The notes beneath the pieces are model-generated. The model ran no database searches, was not told the DNA's origin, and was given only the letters and a program-made list of their open reading frames with translations. Below, in pieces: positions 6,801-8,659 of a DNA stretch of 8,659 nucleotides (position 1 is its first letter; each line of letters opens with the position of its first letter). The DNA lies in assembly GCA_003482405.1 (NCBI GenBank), contig DMZB01000205.1, positions 1-8,659 of the forward strand, given 5' to 3'. A program made the position numbers and the translations under genes. The stretch is from Lactobacillus sp. (GTDB taxonomy: Bacteria; Bacillota; Bacilli; Lactobacillales; Lactobacillaceae).

Positions 6801-7276
6801 TCAAAATTGGGACGCACTTCTAAAACTATCATTTGTATAAAACACTCGTGACAAACCAATTCTCCCACTTGGATGCATTAAAGCACTATCATTTGGCCAA
6901 ACAGTTTAGAAAGAATTTTCTTAGCAGCCATAATTGTTCCTGAATTTAGCATCAGTAAACTTAAATCATTCCCTCAAAACTCCTTAACTTCTTCTGGATT
7001 TTCATCACTCTAAATCACACCTAAAATCGACCTATGTAGTTTATCACCGATAGAAACAACATGTCGTCTAGACCATTGGAAAGAAGTCATATTGAAAATG
7101 ATGATAGTACTCAATATCTGCATTGATTGAACATAAAGTCCCTTTCCGAGGATTAAAATGTTGTTGGTTTGTTAATAAAACAACTGGTACATCAAAATGT
7201 TTCGCTGAATCGACACGCTCTTTGAAGAATTCTAGTCTTTTGATTTTGTTCCCTTGATAATTCGAGTAGCAAAAAA
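6801..7276 (-). pseudogene. Broken 3' half of the gene at 7232-8056
   Basis: This stretch would be read as intergenic, yet the minus strand carries protein-like sequence in successive frames. The first runs from about 7276 to 7080 and reads through YSNYQGNKIKRLEFFKERVD, then VPVVLLTNQQHFNPRKGTL and INADIEYYHHFQYDFF. After a one-base shift near 7078-7083 it reads QWSRRHVVSIGDKLHRSILG and SDENPEEVKEF, with stops at 7010-7012 and 6974-6976. After another shift it reads KFTDAKFRNNYGC, two TAA stops, and WPNDSALMHPSGRIGLSRVF, then YTNDSFRSASQF, ending at TGA 6801-6803. The first piece overlaps the tail of the 274-codon frame upstream, and adding one T to a T6 tract (7271-7276) joins them. The ancestral protein was thus about 415 residues. 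I do not recognise the family. Order and composition argue for a decayed gene rather than chance, but the exact break points near 6980 and 6900 are uncertain. Confidence 0.65.
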
Positions 7277-8056
7277 TTGCGTTATAACTTTTTCCGTCAC
7301 TATTCTAGGGCTAACTACTTCTGACGGCGAATGCAACTGGATATGATTACGAAAAATAAGAATTTCTGCCAATAACTCAATTAGTTCAGCACGTGATCCC
7401 AATATTATTCCAATCTCTGAATCACTTTTTTTATAGACAGTTAGTCTCTTGGGAGTTTCTAACAATCTATTCGCAGAAATATTAATATCTTTTATAACTA
7501 TCCCAACAAAATCTAATTTAGAATGCGTTATTAAATAATAGTAAGCAGTATCTAGAAACTGCCATAGATTTTCCGCTTCAATTTTTTTCATTGACACGAG
7601 GGCTTTAGAGGCATTTTCCACCAAAAGGCCAGTTCCACTTTTAATAATTTCAGACCACACAATAATCTTTTTATGTTCTGAAGGTATTACAACTGGTGAA
7701 TACAAGTCGTCCAAATTGATATTATTGAAACACTCAAACCAATCCGTTTGTTTCGAGGAGTCATACATAAATAATCTGCCAACATGATCCTCAACTGGTA
7801 GCTTTAGTATTCGATCCGGAGCCCCGTTTTCTTTGTTCAAGACAACAGTTTGATTTTGCTCATCAAAATTCCATGTTCGTATATTTGGAAGGAACCCCAT
7901 GGTTGACGGGAAAGAAAGGTTTCCATTTTTTGCAAAGGCAATGGTTAGTATTCCCTTATCCCCCATAGTTGTGGTCTTCGCCCAATCATCACGAACAGAA
8001 TGATACAAAATCCACACTTTGTTTTTGAGTGCGTTATATGCCGTTTGTTGATTCAT
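7232..8056 (-). CDS. Unrecognised protein, probably the N-terminal part of a frameshifted gene
   Basis: This is a 274-codon frame with ATG 8054-8056 and a good ribosome binding site (GAGG at 8064-8067, 7 nt away), starting 12 bp after the stop of the putative glycosyltransferase gene, so the two form one operon. I do not recognise the family. It has no signal peptide, membrane segment or catalytic motif I can name. The N-terminal 100 residues look beta-rich (GDKGILTIAFAKNGNLSFPS, then IRTWNFDEQNQTVVL); the middle is helical (WSEIIKSGTGLLVENASKAL). The last 15 or so residues (ATRIIKGTKSKD) are probably not native: a better continuation runs in another frame from about 7300 to 7080, and one extra T in the T6 tract at 7271-7276 would join it. 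The product is therefore likely truncated. Linkage to a glycosyltransferase suggests a role in a surface glycan, which is inference only. Confidence 0.6.
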   Translation of the reverse strand: MNQQTAYNALKNKVWILYHSVRDDWAKTTTMGDKGILTIAFAKNGNLSFPSTMGFLPNIRTWNFDEQNQTVVLNKENGAPDRILKLPVEDHVGRLFMYDSSKQTDWFECFNNINLDDLYSPVVIPSEHKKIIVWSEIIKSGTGLLVENASKALVSMKKIEAENLWQFLDTAYYYLITHSKLDFVGIVIKDINISANRLLETPKRLTVYKKSDSEIGIILGSRAELIELLAEILIFRNHIQLHSPSEVVSPRIVTEKVITQFFATRIIKGTKSKD

Positions 8057-8068
8057 TTTGCATCCTCT

Positions 8069-8659
8069 TTATTTATGTTTAAACCAGGCGTTGCTCTGCC
8101 TGTCCCACATTGAAAATCTGGTTGAGACTCTTCTTCCATGTCGTAAACGGGTGGAAAAATACCGATAGGCAACATAATTCATCAATGCCATCTCAAAATT
8201 TCCAAGATGCTTTTCTTCATTATCCTTTAACTGACTAACTTGATCGTCAGTTAATAGTTTCACCATTAGGCCTAAATATTCTAATAATATTGCTCGGTTC
8301 CCCGCAATTACACCTGGATTTAATACTTGTAGTGACTGATTTACAGACAAAAAATCGGACATATACGCTGGTTTATTGTCAGCTGATATTATAGATGTGC
8401 CCAAATCGTTTGGTTCATCGCCAAAATATAAAAGATTATCTTGCATTTCATTAAATGGATAATTTAGCATTTCCACATCGCCTACGTCTACTAGCGCAGC
8501 TTTTGCGATTTCAGAGTGATTTAGTAGATAGTTATAACAAATCTCCCAACGATGAAAGTACAGGCCTAGATTTAAATAACCATCAAATAATGGCATTTTA
8601 ATTTGTTCAACATTATCAATTTCTTGAACCTTGTCAAAATTTGTTAATAGCTTAACTGG
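8069..8659 (-). CDS. Putative glycosyltransferase (5' end cut by window edge)
   Basis: The frame stays open to the last base (196 codons in the window), so the ATG at 8594-8596, which lacks a ribosome binding site, is probably internal. The layout resembles nucleotide-sugar glycosyltransferases of the GT-A kind. An RWEICYNYLL helix precedes a strand ending in the acidic pair DVGDVE (residues 58-63 of the visible part, like the metal-binding DxxD of such enzymes). Then come an NYPF segment, LYFGDE, a segment containing the conserved LNPGVIAGNR (113-122, like the N-[SP]-G-x-x-G loop), a DDQ (138-140), and a C-terminal WFKHK. These are matches from memory of the family layout, not an alignment. 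The likely role is adding a sugar to a surface polysaccharide or protein on the cytoplasmic side. The next gene starts 12 bp downstream. An uncharacterised protein of another family remains possible. Confidence 0.55.
   Translation of the reverse strand, partial: PVKLLTNFDKVQEIDNVEQIKMPLFDGYLNLGLYFHRWEICYNYLLNHSEIAKAALVDVGDVEMLNYPFNEMQDNLLYFGDEPNDLGTSIISADNKPAYMSDFLSVNQSLQVLNPGVIAGNRAILLEYLGLMVKLLTDDQVSQLKDNEEKHLGNFEMALMNYVAYRYFSTRLRHGRRVSTRFSMWDRQSNAWFKHK

Noticed and set aside
6825..6895. Direct repeat ACTATCATTTG at 6825-6835 and 6885-6895
   Set aside because: Both copies lie in the same frame of the decayed gene, coding for NDS twice; it looks like a protein-level coincidence, not a DNA element.
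6900..7012. Idea that the stops in the broken gene arose by C-to-T changes
   Set aside because: Every TAA, TAG or TGA is one C-to-T step from CAA, CAG or CGA, so the observation carries no information without an intact homologue.

Overview
The window looks like chromosome from a low-GC Gram-positive lactic acid bacterium, most likely of the Lactobacillaceae. The evidence is purine-rich AGGAG-type ribosome binding sites, GTG/TTG start-codon candidates, moderate GC, and gene types common there: a stand-alone lipoate ligase, a MacB-type fused ABC exporter, a FabK/nitronate-monooxygenase-like flavoenzyme and a RelE/HigB-type toxin locus. I cannot name the species.

Layout. 1-834 (+): a LysR-type regulator cut by the left edge. 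942-1928 (-): a nitronate-monooxygenase/FabK-like flavin oxidoreductase, convergent with the LysR gene. 2005-2577 (+): a TetR-family regulator divergent from the oxidoreductase. Between these two lies a perfect 13-bp inverted repeat that includes the TetR start codon, a strong candidate autoregulatory operator. 2683-3332 (-): a decayed type II toxin-antitoxin locus. The toxin is split over three frames, and the HTH antitoxin has lost its frame to a single-base change in an A6 tract just after its start. A terminator-like hairpin lies downstream and a 30-bp dyad upstream. 3456-4472 (-): lipoate-protein ligase. 4613-4659: a strong bidirectional terminator. 4702-6621 (-): a fused ATPase-permease ABC transporter with an 18-bp perfect inverted repeat upstream of its start. 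6801-8659 (-): a two-gene cell-surface-polysaccharide-like unit. It holds a putative glycosyltransferase cut by the right edge and a second unrecognised gene whose 3' half is broken by frameshifts and stops.

How the genes relate. Three small regulatory units sit beside one another: LysR, TetR plus flavoenzyme, and the toxin-antitoxin remnant. Two housekeeping or transport genes follow (lipoate salvage, ABC export), each apparently its own transcription unit. The right end is an accessory region undergoing decay. I see no new defence system, mobile element, CRISPR array or RNA gene. The most notable signals are the TetR operator over its own start codon, the frame-broken toxin-antitoxin pair, and the long decayed reading frame hidden in what first looks like a 600-bp intergenic gap.
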